Source of the DNA: Propionibacteriaceae bacterium
GTDB taxonomy: Bacteria; Actinomycetota; Actinomycetes; Propionibacteriales; Propionibacteriaceae
Reading direction: 5' to 3'
DNA: 64,000 bases
NCBI GenBank assembly: GCA_031261455.1
Contig: JAISJP010000016.1
Coordinates: 1 to 64,000 of the forward strand
The notes below the pieces were generated by a model. The model was not told the DNA's origin, made no database searches, and saw only the letters and a program-made list of their open reading frames with translations. Shown here piece by piece: positions 19,901 through 28,117 of the stretch. How positions within the stretch are numbered: position 1 is the first letter of the stretch; each line of letters starts with the position of its first letter. A program made the translations under genes and the position numbers.

Positions 19901-20725
19901 TTAGAAGTCGGCGGTGGCGGGGTCTGCGCCGGTGCGGTAGTCCTTGTTGAGGGCGGTGATGGCGGCGACCTGCTCTGGAGTCAGCTCGAAATCGAAGACG
20001 TCGAAGTTCTCAGCGATGCGTGACGGGGTGACCGACTTGGGGATCACCACATTGCCGATCTGGATGTGCCAGCGGATAACGATCTGCGCAGGCGTCTTGC
20101 CGATCTCGGCAGCGATGCTCACCAACTCCGGGTTGGTGAGGTCCTCGCCACGACCCAGCGGGCTCCAAGCCTCTGCGACGATGCCGCGACGCGCCAACTC
20201 GGCGGTGAGGCCGGGCTGGGTGAGCGTGGGGTGCAGTTCGATCTGGTTGATGCTGGGCACGGTGCCGGTCAGCTTGTTGAGATGCTCAATGTTGAAGTTG
20301 GACACGCCGATGGAGCGGGTGAGACCGTCAAACTGGAAGCCCTGCAGCGCGTCCCACGCCTGAATGTAAGCGTCGCCATACTTGACCACGGCGGGCCAGT
20401 GGATGAGGTACAGGTCGAGGTGATCCAGCGCCAGCTTCTCCAGCGAGGCGTTGATGCCGATGACCGCTTGGTCACCCAAGTGTTGGTTGTTCCACAGCTT
20501 GGTGGTGACGAAGTACTCGTCACGCTTCAGGCCCGACGCGGCTAGCGCTCGCCCGACGCCCTCTTCGTTGCCGTAGATGGCGGCAGTGTCGATGTGACGG
20601 TAGCCGATGGCGAGCGCCTCTTCGACCGCACGCTGGGTGTCGTCAGCGGGGATCTGGAACGTGCCAAAACCCAGTTGTGGAATCTCCACCCCATCGTTCA
20701 GGGTGACATTGGGAACAGCAGCCAT
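19901..20725 (-). CDS. Aldo/keto reductase (2,5-diketo-D-gluconate reductase type)
   Basis: 274 residues from ATG 20725, where GAGGTGAGG lies 8-9 nt upstream; a longer frame reaches 20797. It is an NADPH TIM barrel. Asp and Tyr of the tetrad lie in Y-R-H-I-D-T-A-A-I-Y-G-N-E-E-G-V-G, Lys in V-T-T-K-L-W, and His in L-I-H-W-P. I-G-V-S-N-F and V-V-I-P-K-S-V-T-P-S-R-I-A-E-N bind the cofactor. The substrate is unknown. It is divergent from argS. Confidence 0.93.
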   Translation of the reverse strand: MAAVPNVTLNDGVEIPQLGFGTFQIPADDTQRAVEEALAIGYRHIDTAAIYGNEEGVGRALAASGLKRDEYFVTTKLWNNQHLGDQAVIGINASLEKLALDHLDLYLIHWPAVVKYGDAYIQAWDALQGFQFDGLTRSIGVSNFNIEHLNKLTGTVPSINQIELHPTLTQPGLTAELARRGIVAEAWSPLGRGEDLTNPELVSIAAEIGKTPAQIVIRWHIQIGNVVIPKSVTPSRIAENFDVFDFELTPEQVAAITALNKDYRTGADPATADF

Positions 20726-20891
20726 GTTGACGTGCCTCACCTCTCGCTTGTTGTGCATCATTCGCGGAGAATGGAAGAAACTCCTACCGATTAACAATAC
20801 CGCGAATCAATGGCCGACAAAGCGCACTTCTCAGCTCTTGAAATCCACTTCAGATGGTGTCGCCGGGCGGGCACATGAGAGAATGATAGAC

Positions 20892-22592
20892 ATGCCATCC
20901 ATTCCTGCAAGCTTGAGCCAGCGCATTGAGGCCCTCGTGGGCATTGACCCGGAGCTGCGTCCGGCAACTAAGCCGCAGTTCGGGCACTACCAGTCCAACG
21001 TGGCGCTGCGACTGGCGAAGGCTGAGGGACGCCCGCCGCGCGACGTTGCCACCGACATTGTGGCGCGTCTCAACATTGATGACATCTGCGAGCCCATCGA
21101 GATTGCCGGTCCTGGGTTCCTCAATCTGCGCATCCGTCGTGATGTGCTTGCGGGCGCGGTGAACGACCAACTGGCGTCCCCCACGCATGGGATTGAGCAA
21201 GCCGCACAAGCAAAGCGGGTTGTCATCGACTACTCCAGCCCCAATGTTGCCAAACAGATGCACGTTGGGCACCTGCGCACCACCATCATCGGTGACTGCT
21301 TTACGCGCGTGCTGGGTGCGCTCGGCGACACCATTATTCGACAGAATCACATCGGTGACTGGGGACGCCAGTTCGGCATGTTAATCGAGCAGATTTTGTT
21401 TGAGCAGCTGGACCTCGACACGCTGGACCTGCCGGGTGCAGAGCAGTTGTACATGCGTGCCCAGCGTCACCTCGAAGGTGATGAAACGTTCCAAGCTGCG
21501 GCGCGTGAGCGAGTAGTGCTATTGCAGGGTGGAGACGAGGACACTCTAGCTATCTGGCGTCGGCTAATCGCCATCTCCACCGCCGGGTTTAATGAGACCT
21601 ACGCTCGTCTCGGCGTCCTGCTCACCGACGACGATCTGGCCGGAGAGTCCAGCTACAACGACGCGCTCGCGGGCATCTGCGACGACTTGGAATCGCGCGG
21701 TATCGCGGTACATGACAACGGCGCGCTGGTGGTGTTTGTGCCCGGTTTCGACGCCCCCGCAATCCTGCGCAACTCGGCTGGCGGCTACGGTTACGACGTC
21801 ACCGACATCGCGGCCCTACTGCGTCGCGTGCGCGACATGCACGCCGACCGGCTGGTCTACGTGACGGACGCTCGCCAGTCGCATCACTTCCAAGTGCTGT
21901 TTGCGTTGTGCCGCATGGCCGGGTATCTACCCGAGACGGTGAGCGCCGAGCACATCGGCTACGGCATGGTGCTCGGCGCTGACGGCACCCCGTTCAAGAC
22001 GCGCGAGGGCACTGCCGTGCATCTGGACGACCTGCTGGAAGAGGCAGAACAGATGGCCGCACCGGAGATCGCGCTAGCTGCCATCAAGTACGCCGATCTG
22101 TCCAACCAGTTGCAGAAGGACTACGTCTTTGACGCCAAACGCATGACGGCCACCCACGGCGACACCGGGCCATATCTGCAGTATGCCCATGCGCGGGTGT
22201 GTCAGATTTTGCGTCGCGCTGCTGATGCCTCCGATGCTTCGACATCCGGGGCAACATGCACCGACGAAACGACCGATACGGCCAAATCGTCCCAAACGAA
22301 CTCGCCGTACTTGGTCTCAACTGTGGCCGAACCGGCGGAGCAAACCCTGGCCCTAGAACTGAGCAAGTTCGGAGATGTTGTTGCCGAGGTGGCCCAAGCC
22401 CTGACCCCGCACAAACTCTGCGCCTACCTATTCGCCCTAGCCAGCAGCTTCTCGTCCTTCTACGAGCAGTGCCCCGTGCTGAAGAGCGAAGGCGAAGTGC
22501 TGACGTCCCGCCTAGCCCTATGCCAGGCCACAGGTGACGTGCTCGCCACCGGATTGGGCCTACTAGGTATCAGCGCTCCCGAGCGCATGTAA
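20892..22592 (+). CDS. argS: Arginyl-tRNA synthetase
   Basis: 566 residues from ATG 20892 (an in-frame ATG at 20883 is possible; the frame further upstream is antisense to the reductase). The N-terminal Arg-tRNA-synthetase domain (about 1-90) recognises the tRNA elbow. The class I signature is S-P-N-V-A-K-Q-M-H-V-G-H-L-R, followed by N-H-I-G-D-W-G-R-Q-F-G. The KMSK site is degenerate (P-F-K-T-R-E-G), as is normal for this enzyme. The DALR anticodon domain has Y-L-Q-Y-A-H-A-R near its start. About 35 residues of Ser/Thr/Asp-rich sequence interrupt that region (about 445-480), which is unusual. Confidence 0.95.
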   Translation: MPSIPASLSQRIEALVGIDPELRPATKPQFGHYQSNVALRLAKAEGRPPRDVATDIVARLNIDDICEPIEIAGPGFLNLRIRRDVLAGAVNDQLASPTHGIEQAAQAKRVVIDYSSPNVAKQMHVGHLRTTIIGDCFTRVLGALGDTIIRQNHIGDWGRQFGMLIEQILFEQLDLDTLDLPGAEQLYMRAQRHLEGDETFQAAARERVVLLQGGDEDTLAIWRRLIAISTAGFNETYARLGVLLTDDDLAGESSYNDALAGICDDLESRGIAVHDNGALVVFVPGFDAPAILRNSAGGYGYDVTDIAALLRRVRDMHADRLVYVTDARQSHHFQVLFALCRMAGYLPETVSAEHIGYGMVLGADGTPFKTREGTAVHLDDLLEEAEQMAAPEIALAAIKYADLSNQLQKDYVFDAKRMTATHGDTGPYLQYAHARVCQILRRAADASDASTSGATCTDETTDTAKSSQTNSPYLVSTVAEPAEQTLALELSKFGDVVAEVAQALTPHKLCAYLFALASSFSSFYEQCPVLKSEGEVLTSRLALCQATGDVLATGLGLLGISAPERM

Positions 22593-22615
22593 TCGCGCTG
22601 CGCACCCTTCCAGCG

Positions 22616-23347
22616 CTAGTTAGGAACTAGGCCGACCATCCAAGAGTATGCGTACGTTCCAGTCGCGATGTTGACTTTCGAGAACGCTATGTCAACCTCG
22701 GGAGCAAAGCGGGTGCCATCGGCGCGATTGCCGGTGAGGGTGCAGCCCGAGAACTCCAGTCCGTCAGCAATCCACATCAGATCGGTGCCACAGTCCGTCG
22801 CCACATCACCACCGTACTTGTCCCAAATTGCGGTGCCCAACTGCGATTCAAAGTGGCCCACAGCTAGTGCCATTGATGGGACCTCCGCCCTCTGGACGCT
22901 GCTCAGCGTGTAGTCAGTTGGAGACGTCAGTGACCCGAAGGTGACGGTCACCATATAGTGCGTCTTAGGGTCGTTGGCAGGCGCGAAGTCGCAGAAGGCG
23001 TTGCGTCCGATCTTGACGAGCACACCCGTGTCTCGACCGGGACAGTTGAGGGTGCCAGTCTCCGGGATCTGTGCTGCCACCCGTTGGGCGAGGGTCGCGC
23101 CATCCAACTCGACACTGGTTGGGGCAGACGTTGGACTTGGGCTGACAGATGCCGCAGAACTCGCGGTCGCGGTGGGGGATGGCGCAGGTTCAGCGGCGAA
23201 CCACCCGAACGGGTCAATGAACCAGACGGCAAACCCGAGGGCCCCCAGCACGAAGACGAGCAACGTCACCACTATCGACGTGCTGCTGTCGTGCCTGCGC
23301 TCTTCGGTGTATTCGTAACTCTCAATGTCGCCCACGTCGTCGCCCAT
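22616..23347 (-). CDS. Membrane-anchored extracytoplasmic protein, unknown
   Basis: 243 residues: a short acidic cytoplasmic head, one membrane segment (I-V-V-T-L-L-V-F-V-L-G-A-L-G-F-A-V-W-F), a Pro/Ser/Thr linker, and an outer domain of about 165 residues with four cysteines (L-N-C-P-G, F-C-D-F, T-D-C-G-T, S-G-C-T-L) that could form two disulfides. Its layout resembles the proteins at 14823 and 15912, but I see no clear homology. It faces argS tail to tail and lies in series after the DUF1707 gene. Confidence 0.8.
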   Translation of the reverse strand: MGDDVGDIESYEYTEERRHDSSTSIVVTLLVFVLGALGFAVWFIDPFGWFAAEPAPSPTATASSAASVSPSPTSAPTSVELDGATLAQRVAAQIPETGTLNCPGRDTGVLVKIGRNAFCDFAPANDPKTHYMVTVTFGSLTSPTDYTLSSVQRAEVPSMALAVGHFESQLGTAIWDKYGGDVATDCGTDLMWIADGLEFSGCTLTGNRADGTRFAPEVDIAFSKVNIATGTYAYSWMVGLVPN

Positions 23348-23378
23348 CTCTCTTTGTGACCCTTGGTCTGCGACGGGC

Positions 23379-24056
23379 CTAGCTCGCCTTGAACCCGAGT
23401 CTCTCGATGAACGGCTTGTCGCCGGAGCCTTTGATGGTGATGGAGCCCATCGCTAAGAAGCCTTGCAGCACGATCACGGGAGCGCCGGGTTGCGCCGCGA
23501 CGACGCCCTTGAACTGGACATCAGACAGGATGTGAATCGTTTTATCTTCGATTCCTACCCCATCAGGAATCCGCAAGGTCATGCTGCCCATAGTCAGCGC
23601 TACATCCACGATGATGGTGGGCGACGTGAAGATAGCGTTGCGCATGTCCCACTCCACGCTGCCCATCACGCCGAGCATGGTCATGTGCGGTGGCACCAGC
23701 CACTCGCCCTCACGCCTGGAGGTGGCGAGGATGGCGAAGGCGCGCTCGTTATCGCCAACAGTTGCGGGAAGATTACCGCTGCTGCGCACCGTGTTAGCAG
23801 TGGTGCCAGCGCTCGCGGCACTGCCCGGCCACTGCAGCGACGACGATTGGGGACGCGAAATTGGGCGTCCCAAATCAACAACCAGCGGCTCCAGCTCGCC
23901 GAGCGTCTTGGCCGCCCACACCGAATCCAGACGCTGCGAATGCTCGTCAGCCGTGAGTCGCCCGTCGGCATACGCATCCGCAATGACGTCGGCGATCTTC
24001 TGCCGGTCACTGTCCGAGGCACGCAGCAACGATAGGTTAGGGGACTCCATACTCAC
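23379..24056 (-). CDS. DUF1707 protein with LiaF-like C-terminal domain
   Basis: 225 residues, soluble. The first 60 are a DUF1707 domain (L-R-A-S-D-S-D-R-Q-K-I-A-D-V-I-A-D-A-Y-A-D-G-R-L, then E-H-S-Q-R-L-D-S-V-W-A-A-K-T-L-G-E-L). After a linker, residues 115-215 resemble the LiaF/YvqF C-terminal beta-helix (I-F-T-S-P-T-I-I-V-D-V-A-L-T-M-G-S-M-T-L-R-I-P-D-G-V). These modules occur in cell-envelope stress proteins. It lies 31 bp upstream of the membrane protein at 22616 on the same strand, suggesting cotranscription. Confidence 0.87.
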   Translation of the reverse strand: MSMESPNLSLLRASDSDRQKIADVIADAYADGRLTADEHSQRLDSVWAAKTLGELEPLVVDLGRPISRPQSSSLQWPGSAASAGTTANTVRSSGNLPATVGDNERAFAILATSRREGEWLVPPHMTMLGVMGSVEWDMRNAIFTSPTIIVDVALTMGSMTLRIPDGVGIEDKTIHILSDVQFKGVVAAQPGAPVIVLQGFLAMGSITIKGSGDKPFIERLGFKAS

Positions 24057-24162
24057 AGCACACCAGTCTAGTGCGTGCGGGTGCAGATTACCGCGCGTTG
24101 CCAGCGTGGGCCCCGGTCAATTAGACTGAGTGACGCATGTGGGACGCACTCACAGGCAAAAC

Positions 24163-24233
24163 GCGGGCGTAGCTCAATGGCAGAGCATCAGCTTCCCAAG
24201 CTGAGGACGCGGGTTCGATTCCCGTCGCCCGCT
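24163..24233 (+). tRNA. tRNA-Gly (anticodon CCC)
   Basis: The cloverleaf reads as follows: acceptor GCGGGCG/CGCCCGC, D-arm AGCTCAATGGCAGAGC, anticodon loop TTCCCAA closed by TCAGC/GCTGA, T-arm with GGTTCGATTCC. The discriminator is T24233. CCA is not encoded (CCG follows). Confidence 0.97.
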
Positions 24234-24253
24234 CCGCTGTGTCTGCTGCCTTG

Positions 24254-24877
24254 TCAGTCGTTCCAGTGGCGACGCAGGCCTGCGGTCACCTTCTGCCACA
24301 CTTCGGGGGTGACTTGCCCGCCGATACGACGGATGGTGCCGGGATGCAGTCGGACGATACGGTCCACGCGCACGAAAGACTCGCGGTTCTCGGAGTCCCA
24401 AGTGCCATAGCCGAGTTCGACCCAGTAGCGGCCCTCGTGCTCCTCCTGGCGTTCGTCAAGGTCGTGGTCCACTGAGGACAGCGGCAGACCGAGGTACCAG
24501 CCGTTGTCGACGCCGATGACTAGGACAGGACGGTCCTTGCCCTGCGTCCAGTCTTCCTCGTAAGGAACCCAAGCCCAGACGACCTCGCCGGAATCGGGGA
24601 CGGAGTTGTTCAGGTGTGGCGAGTAGTTCAGCGTTGGCAAGCCACGATAGTCGCCCGGGTAGAAGCCGCGCGGGTCCTGCGGGTCCGGGGCCGATGCTGA
24701 TGCTGATGCTGGCGTAGTGCTCACTATTGACCCACTTCCCAAGGTGCCGATGTGCCGCATGGCGGCGGTACTTGCGCGCATCCCAAGTTGTCGCCGGAGC
24801 ACCACTCCCATGCCGCCGAGCAGCGGACCCCAGACTGGACGCAGTGCACGAAAAATCTGACCGATACTCACGCTCAC
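24254..24877 (-). CDS. PemK/MazF-like protein
   Basis: 207 residues from GTG 24877, which overlaps the stop of the upstream gene (GTGA). The first 95 residues are a basic helix region and an Ala/Ser linker. The C-terminal 110 form the PemK-like barrel: G-E-V-V-W-A-W-V-P-Y-E-E-D-W, K-D-R-P-V-L-V-I-G-V-D-N-G, L-P-L-S-S-V-D-H-D, S-F-V-R-V-D-R-I-V-R-L. Actinobacteria carry many such stand-alone PemK-family genes that lack a visible antitoxin, and here no small DNA-binding partner is present. Ribonuclease activity is possible but unproven. It sits beside tRNA-Gly. Confidence 0.8.
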   Translation of the reverse strand: MSVSIGQIFRALRPVWGPLLGGMGVVLRRQLGMRASTAAMRHIGTLGSGSIVSTTPASASASAPDPQDPRGFYPGDYRGLPTLNYSPHLNNSVPDSGEVVWAWVPYEEDWTQGKDRPVLVIGVDNGWYLGLPLSSVDHDLDERQEEHEGRYWVELGYGTWDSENRESFVRVDRIVRLHPGTIRRIGGQVTPEVWQKVTAGLRRHWND

Positions 24878-25497
24878 TTGTAGCGATCCTCTCGCCCATA
24901 CGCGACGCGAGCTACGTCGGGCGCCACTGGACCCTTGGGGGCAAGGAACACGGCCCACTGCCGGAAATACTCGCTCACTGGAGGTAGCCACAGCAGTGCT
25001 GCAGCGATGACGACAGTGGGGACGGCGGCCCATGCGTACACGTTCATCAGCCATGCACCTGCCGAGATGCCGACGGCGATCAGGCCAGCGATGCGGGCCC
25101 AGCGTTCGCCGTTCCATGCCACAAATGCGGTAATCCACGGAGCAGCCACCATCGCAGCACCCAAGGCGGCCATCAGCGTCACCGCCAGAATGGACTGCCA
25201 CGAGCCAGGACGGGGGTCAAAAAGCTCGATGATGCGCACCGCGGTGGGAAACGCGTCCATGTGAATGGCCTGCCACCACGCCCAGCAAAGTGCGCCCGCT
25301 GCGGCGGTAGACGACAGCCCGCACAGCACCGAAACCAGGCCGACAAGCACGATTCGCTTGGGTTCACCTGTGGCCGGGCTCAACCTCACCACATTGGCCT
25401 GAGCGGCGGTTGGCGGCAGTGCGACGATGGGTTGCGCCGGGGGCACGCCAAGACCCGCAACATCAAGCTGCGTGACGTCCACCGCAATCGCACTCAT
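24874..25497 (-). CDS. Integral membrane protein, four helices, unknown
   Basis: 207 residues with four hydrophobic helices: I-V-L-V-G-L-V-S-V-L-C-G-L, I-L-A-V-T-L-M-A-A-L-G-A-A-M-V-A, I-A-G-L-I-A-V-G-I-S-A-G-A-W-L, V-P-T-V-V-I-A-A-A-L-L-W-L. The N-terminal 45 residues are Pro/Ala/Val-rich and the C-terminal 30 are basic. Its stop overlaps the start of the PemK-like gene by 4 nt, so the two are translationally coupled. No family recognised. Confidence 0.78.
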   Translation of the reverse strand: MSAIAVDVTQLDVAGLGVPPAQPIVALPPTAAQANVVRLSPATGEPKRIVLVGLVSVLCGLSSTAAAGALCWAWWQAIHMDAFPTAVRIIELFDPRPGSWQSILAVTLMAALGAAMVAAPWITAFVAWNGERWARIAGLIAVGISAGAWLMNVYAWAAVPTVVIAAALLWLPPVSEYFRQWAVFLAPKGPVAPDVARVAYGREDRYK

Positions 25498-25693
25498 AGC
25501 CCTCTATCCTACCGGCTCTACCGGCTCAAAAGTTTGAGGCACCTGTGCGTTTGCTGAGTCTCGCCCGCCCCGACGACCCCGCGTCACCACAAGGCAACTG
25601 GGTTGCGATTGGAGGCCACTGCGCATCCCACATGGTGTTGACATCGGCAGTTCTCCTGTTGCGACCGCGCGGACCCGTGTAAGTTGGGTAGAC

Positions 25694-26422
25694 GTGAGCA
25701 ACAATCCCACTGCGCCTGTCAACACCGCGTCCGTCCCCACCTCGCACGTCCTCTCTGGCGATGAGGGCTTGGCGCAAGGTCAAAGCCCAACGTGGCCCGT
25801 TGTCCTATTCGACCTTGATGGCACGCTGGCCAACTCGATTGAACTGATTATTGACTCGTACCAGTACGCGTTTCGGGCAGTTTCGGGACGTGAGGTAACG
25901 CGCGCGGAGGCGCTGAGTTGGATTGGGCAGACGCTGCCAACCACGTTCACGCGCGAAGACCCTGCGGGCGCGGCCGAGTTGGAGCGCATCTACCGCGAGT
26001 ACAACCACGAGCATATGGCCGAGATCGTTGGATATCCCGGCGTGCCCGACCTGCTTCGCAGCTTGGCCGCTGCCGGGGCGGCGGTTGGTGTGGTCACGTC
26101 CAAGCGGCGCACGTCCATGGATATCACCATGGAGTTGGCGGGCGTTACCGGCTTGGCCGAACCGCTGGTTGCCCTTGAGGACACTGCGCGCCACAAGCCG
26201 AACCCCGATCCGTTGTTTGAGGCGATGAAACGTCTCAATGTCCAACCTGACAAGGTGGTTTATGTCGGCGACGCCGTGTGGGACGTGCTGAGCGCCCAAG
26301 CTGCCGGGGTCTCCGCCATCGCCGTCACCTGGGGTGCCGGAGTGCCCACAGACCTGCGAGCCGTCCATCCCGACGCAATCTGCACCACCATCGCCGAACT
26401 GCGAGCAGCCCTGCTTCGCTGA
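25694..26422 (+). CDS. HAD-family phosphatase (phosphoglycolate phosphatase-like)
   Basis: 242 residues from GTG 25694; the first 34 are a weakly conserved extension. HAD motifs are all present: L-F-D-L-D-G-T-L (nucleophile and acid Asp), V-V-T-S-K-R-R (motif II Thr), H-K-P-N-P-D-P (motif III Lys) and V-G-D-A-V-W-D (motif IV). A helical cap between motifs I and II makes it subclass IA, like Gph and PpaX. Substrate unknown. Confidence 0.92.
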   Translation: MSNNPTAPVNTASVPTSHVLSGDEGLAQGQSPTWPVVLFDLDGTLANSIELIIDSYQYAFRAVSGREVTRAEALSWIGQTLPTTFTREDPAGAAELERIYREYNHEHMAEIVGYPGVPDLLRSLAAAGAAVGVVTSKRRTSMDITMELAGVTGLAEPLVALEDTARHKPNPDPLFEAMKRLNVQPDKVVYVGDAVWDVLSAQAAGVSAIAVTWGAGVPTDLRAVHPDAICTTIAELRAALLR

Positions 26423-26433
26423 AGTAGCCCTCG

Positions 26434-26760
26434 CTACTGCACCTGTTTGGGCTTGCGAGGTTTCGGCAACGGCGTGATCGGCTCAAGCACCGCGATCACC
26501 TCGGCGGTATGTTCCGAGTCGTCAACATCTAACACCCAGTGCTCCTTGGCGCCCTCGTACGGGAAGCCGGTCTGAGCGCCTGCCATCAGTGCCTCGATAT
26601 CAGGCAACATCTTGACGAACACAGTGCTGTCGCACACCAGCAACACCGGCTTGTCGTTGATGTAGACCATGTACTCGCCAAACATCTTCTTGGCCCGCAA
26701 CTCCCACGGCCCGCGCACCTGGTCCAGCACGTATTCGATGTAGTCAGACGATGTTGCCAT
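26434..26760 (-). CDS. TfoX N-terminal-domain protein
   Basis: 108 residues, a single TfoX-N domain: Y-V-L-D-Q-V, R-A-K-K-M-F-G-E-Y-M-V-Y-I-N-D-K-P-V-L-L-V, F-V-K. The C-terminal TfoX domain is absent, as in many stand-alone bacterial homologs, and the last 15 residues are Pro/Lys-rich. The link to competence holds only for full-length gammaproteobacterial TfoX, so no role can be given here. Confidence 0.88.
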   Translation of the reverse strand: MATSSDYIEYVLDQVRGPWELRAKKMFGEYMVYINDKPVLLVCDSTVFVKMLPDIEALMAGAQTGFPYEGAKEHWVLDVDDSEHTAEVIAVLEPITPLPKPRKPKQVQ

Positions 26761-26804
26761 GTTGCCCCCTTGCTAGGTCTCCAACCCTACAGACCCCCAC
26801 CGAC

Positions 26805-26848
26805 AAAAAACGGGGACCGCCAACCACACTTGTGGCTGACGGCCCCCG
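26805..26848 (-). terminator. Intrinsic terminator of the MarR-family gene
   Basis: On the minus strand an imperfect but long hairpin (26848 to 26811; CGGGG/CCCCG, CCG/CGG and CCAC/GTGG blocks separated by single mismatches, loop of 4) is followed directly by TTTTTT (26810-26805). This is the clearest intrinsic terminator in the window. Confidence 0.88.
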
Positions 26849-26884
26849 CTGTTTGACCGGACTCTGCGCTGCAGGCGCTCCGGT

Positions 26885-27769
26885 CTAGCTCTCGGAACTC
26901 TGCGAGCCCGGCTCGTTGGTCGGACCATCGAAGGGCTCAGGATCCGTGACGATCTCTGCGTCCTGGATGTCCTCGGCGTCCCGGGTGAAACCTGGGGCTG
27001 CGTCGGGCGAGGGGAAGTCACCGAAGCGACCGCGACGCTCGAACCCTCCTTCGAAGCCGTCGAACCCTGCGCGACGACCAAAGCCGCCGTGGTGGTGACG
27101 ACGTCCACCGCCGAAGCCACGCGAGTCACCGCAGTCACCCCGGTCGAAGCCCTCACGACCCTCGCAGCCTTCGCGACCCTCACGTCCTTCGCGACCCTCG
27201 CGTCCCTCACGACCCTCACGACCGCGATAGCCGTGGTGGTGACGCGGGCCACCGGCCAGCCAGCCCTCGGCGATGCGACCGAAGTCGATGCCGAAGCGGT
27301 CGCTCGCGGCCTCAAGCCAAGCGCGACCCTCGTCGCTGAGACTGTCGATCTGTGCCGCAATCAGGCGGTCCAGATACTCGCCGAGCGTCTTCTTCTCCTC
27401 GTCACTGAAGGACGCGAAGATGTCTGGGCGCACGGTCTCCTGCTGCTCCTCCGCACGTCCCAAATCGGTGATCTTCACCAGGATGACGCGACGGTCGGCG
27501 TCGGATGGCTCGCGGGTGATGAGGCCCTTCTTCTCGAGCCGCGCCAACACTTCGTTGAGTGATTGGGGACGCAGGCCAAGCAGGTAGGCCAGGTCCCTTG
27601 TGCTGATTTCGGGCTGCAGCTTGAGCGCAGCCAAAACCCTGCCCTGACCACGCGTGGGGTCAGCGCTGGGGCCGCGACCTGCGTGGCCCCGATGTGGACG
27701 GCTCATGGTCAGCCATACGAGCTGGCGCAGTTTGCCGTTCAGTTCTGTTTCTTCTGTATGCGAATACAT
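26885..27769 (-). CDS. MarR-family regulator with Arg/Gly/Glu repeat tail
   Basis: 294 residues from ATG 27769, with AGGAG 7 nt upstream. Residues 1-150 form a MarR winged helix: S-T-R-D-L-A-Y-L-L-G-L-R-P-Q-S-L-N-E-V-L-A-R-L-E-K-K-G-L as the recognition region and D-A-D-R-R-V-I-L-V-K-I-T as the wing. The last 140 residues are low complexity: seven G-R-E/G-C-E tripeptides in a row, then His-rich (R-H-H-H-G) and Phe/Gly/Arg-rich stretches and an acidic end. Most MarR proteins stop near 150. The tail could bind nucleic acid or metal. Three operators upstream suggest autorepression. Confidence 0.9.
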   Translation of the reverse strand: MYSHTEETELNGKLRQLVWLTMSRPHRGHAGRGPSADPTRGQGRVLAALKLQPEISTRDLAYLLGLRPQSLNEVLARLEKKGLITREPSDADRRVILVKITDLGRAEEQQETVRPDIFASFSDEEKKTLGEYLDRLIAAQIDSLSDEGRAWLEAASDRFGIDFGRIAEGWLAGGPRHHHGYRGREGREGREGREGREGREGCEGREGFDRGDCGDSRGFGGGRRHHHGGFGRRAGFDGFEGGFERRGRFGDFPSPDAAPGFTRDAEDIQDAEIVTDPEPFDGPTNEPGSQSSES

Positions 27770-27828
27770 GGGAAGTCTCCTTACGATTTCTCTTGAGGCA
27801 CCCGCTGAGTCCACCCATTCATGTTCGG

Positions 27829-27887
27829 CAGGTACCTGCTATATACAAGTAAAGCAGGTACCTGTCCAAATGTCAAACAGGTACCTG
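27829..27887 (-). promoter_or_regulatory. Three CAGGTACCTG operators over the marR promoter
   Basis: The perfect palindrome CAGGTACCTG occurs at 27829-27838, 27855-27864 and 27878-27887 (steps of 26 and 23 bp). On the minus strand TTGACA (27876-27871) is a -35 hexamer with TTTACT 17 bp on as the -10, and the middle operator sits in the spacer. This is an ideal repressor layout for the MarR protein encoded downstream. Confidence 0.85.
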
Positions 27888-27935
27888 CTATTTCCGTAAC
27901 AGACTTCGAGATAGACCAATGGCTAAGGACAACGT

Positions 27936-27963
27936 CGGTTGTGCAACGCCCGTTGCACAACCG
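27936..27963. promoter_or_regulatory. 28-bp near-perfect palindrome
   Basis: CGGTTGTGCAACG (27936-27948), two bases, then the exact complement CGTTGCACAACCG (27951-27963). Each arm contains a TTGTGCAA/TTGCACAA near-palindrome. The loop is too small for a good hairpin, so a dimeric regulator site is more likely. It lies in the 348 bp between the marR and adh genes, about 73 bp upstream of the marR -35. Confidence 0.6.
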
Positions 27964-28055
27964 ATCCCAGCCGCAAGACCGCCAAGCCGTGCGTACGCTA
28001 CTAAATGGAGCAAAGAAGTGCACGCCGCTGTCCTAGCATTGCGTCTGCAATGCCA

Positions 28056-28098
28056 ACGGCCCCAACCGTCAGCACAGGGCAAAAACAGTTGGGGCCGT
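28056..28098 (-). terminator. Probable terminator hairpin after the alcohol dehydrogenase gene
   Basis: ACGGCCCCAAC and GTTGGGGCCGT, 11-bp perfect arms with a 21-nt loop, lie 20 bp beyond the adh stop. No T-run follows on the minus strand, so termination would be weak or factor-assisted. Confidence 0.5.
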
Positions 28099-28117
28099 CG
28101 GCACTTATGCGGTGACG

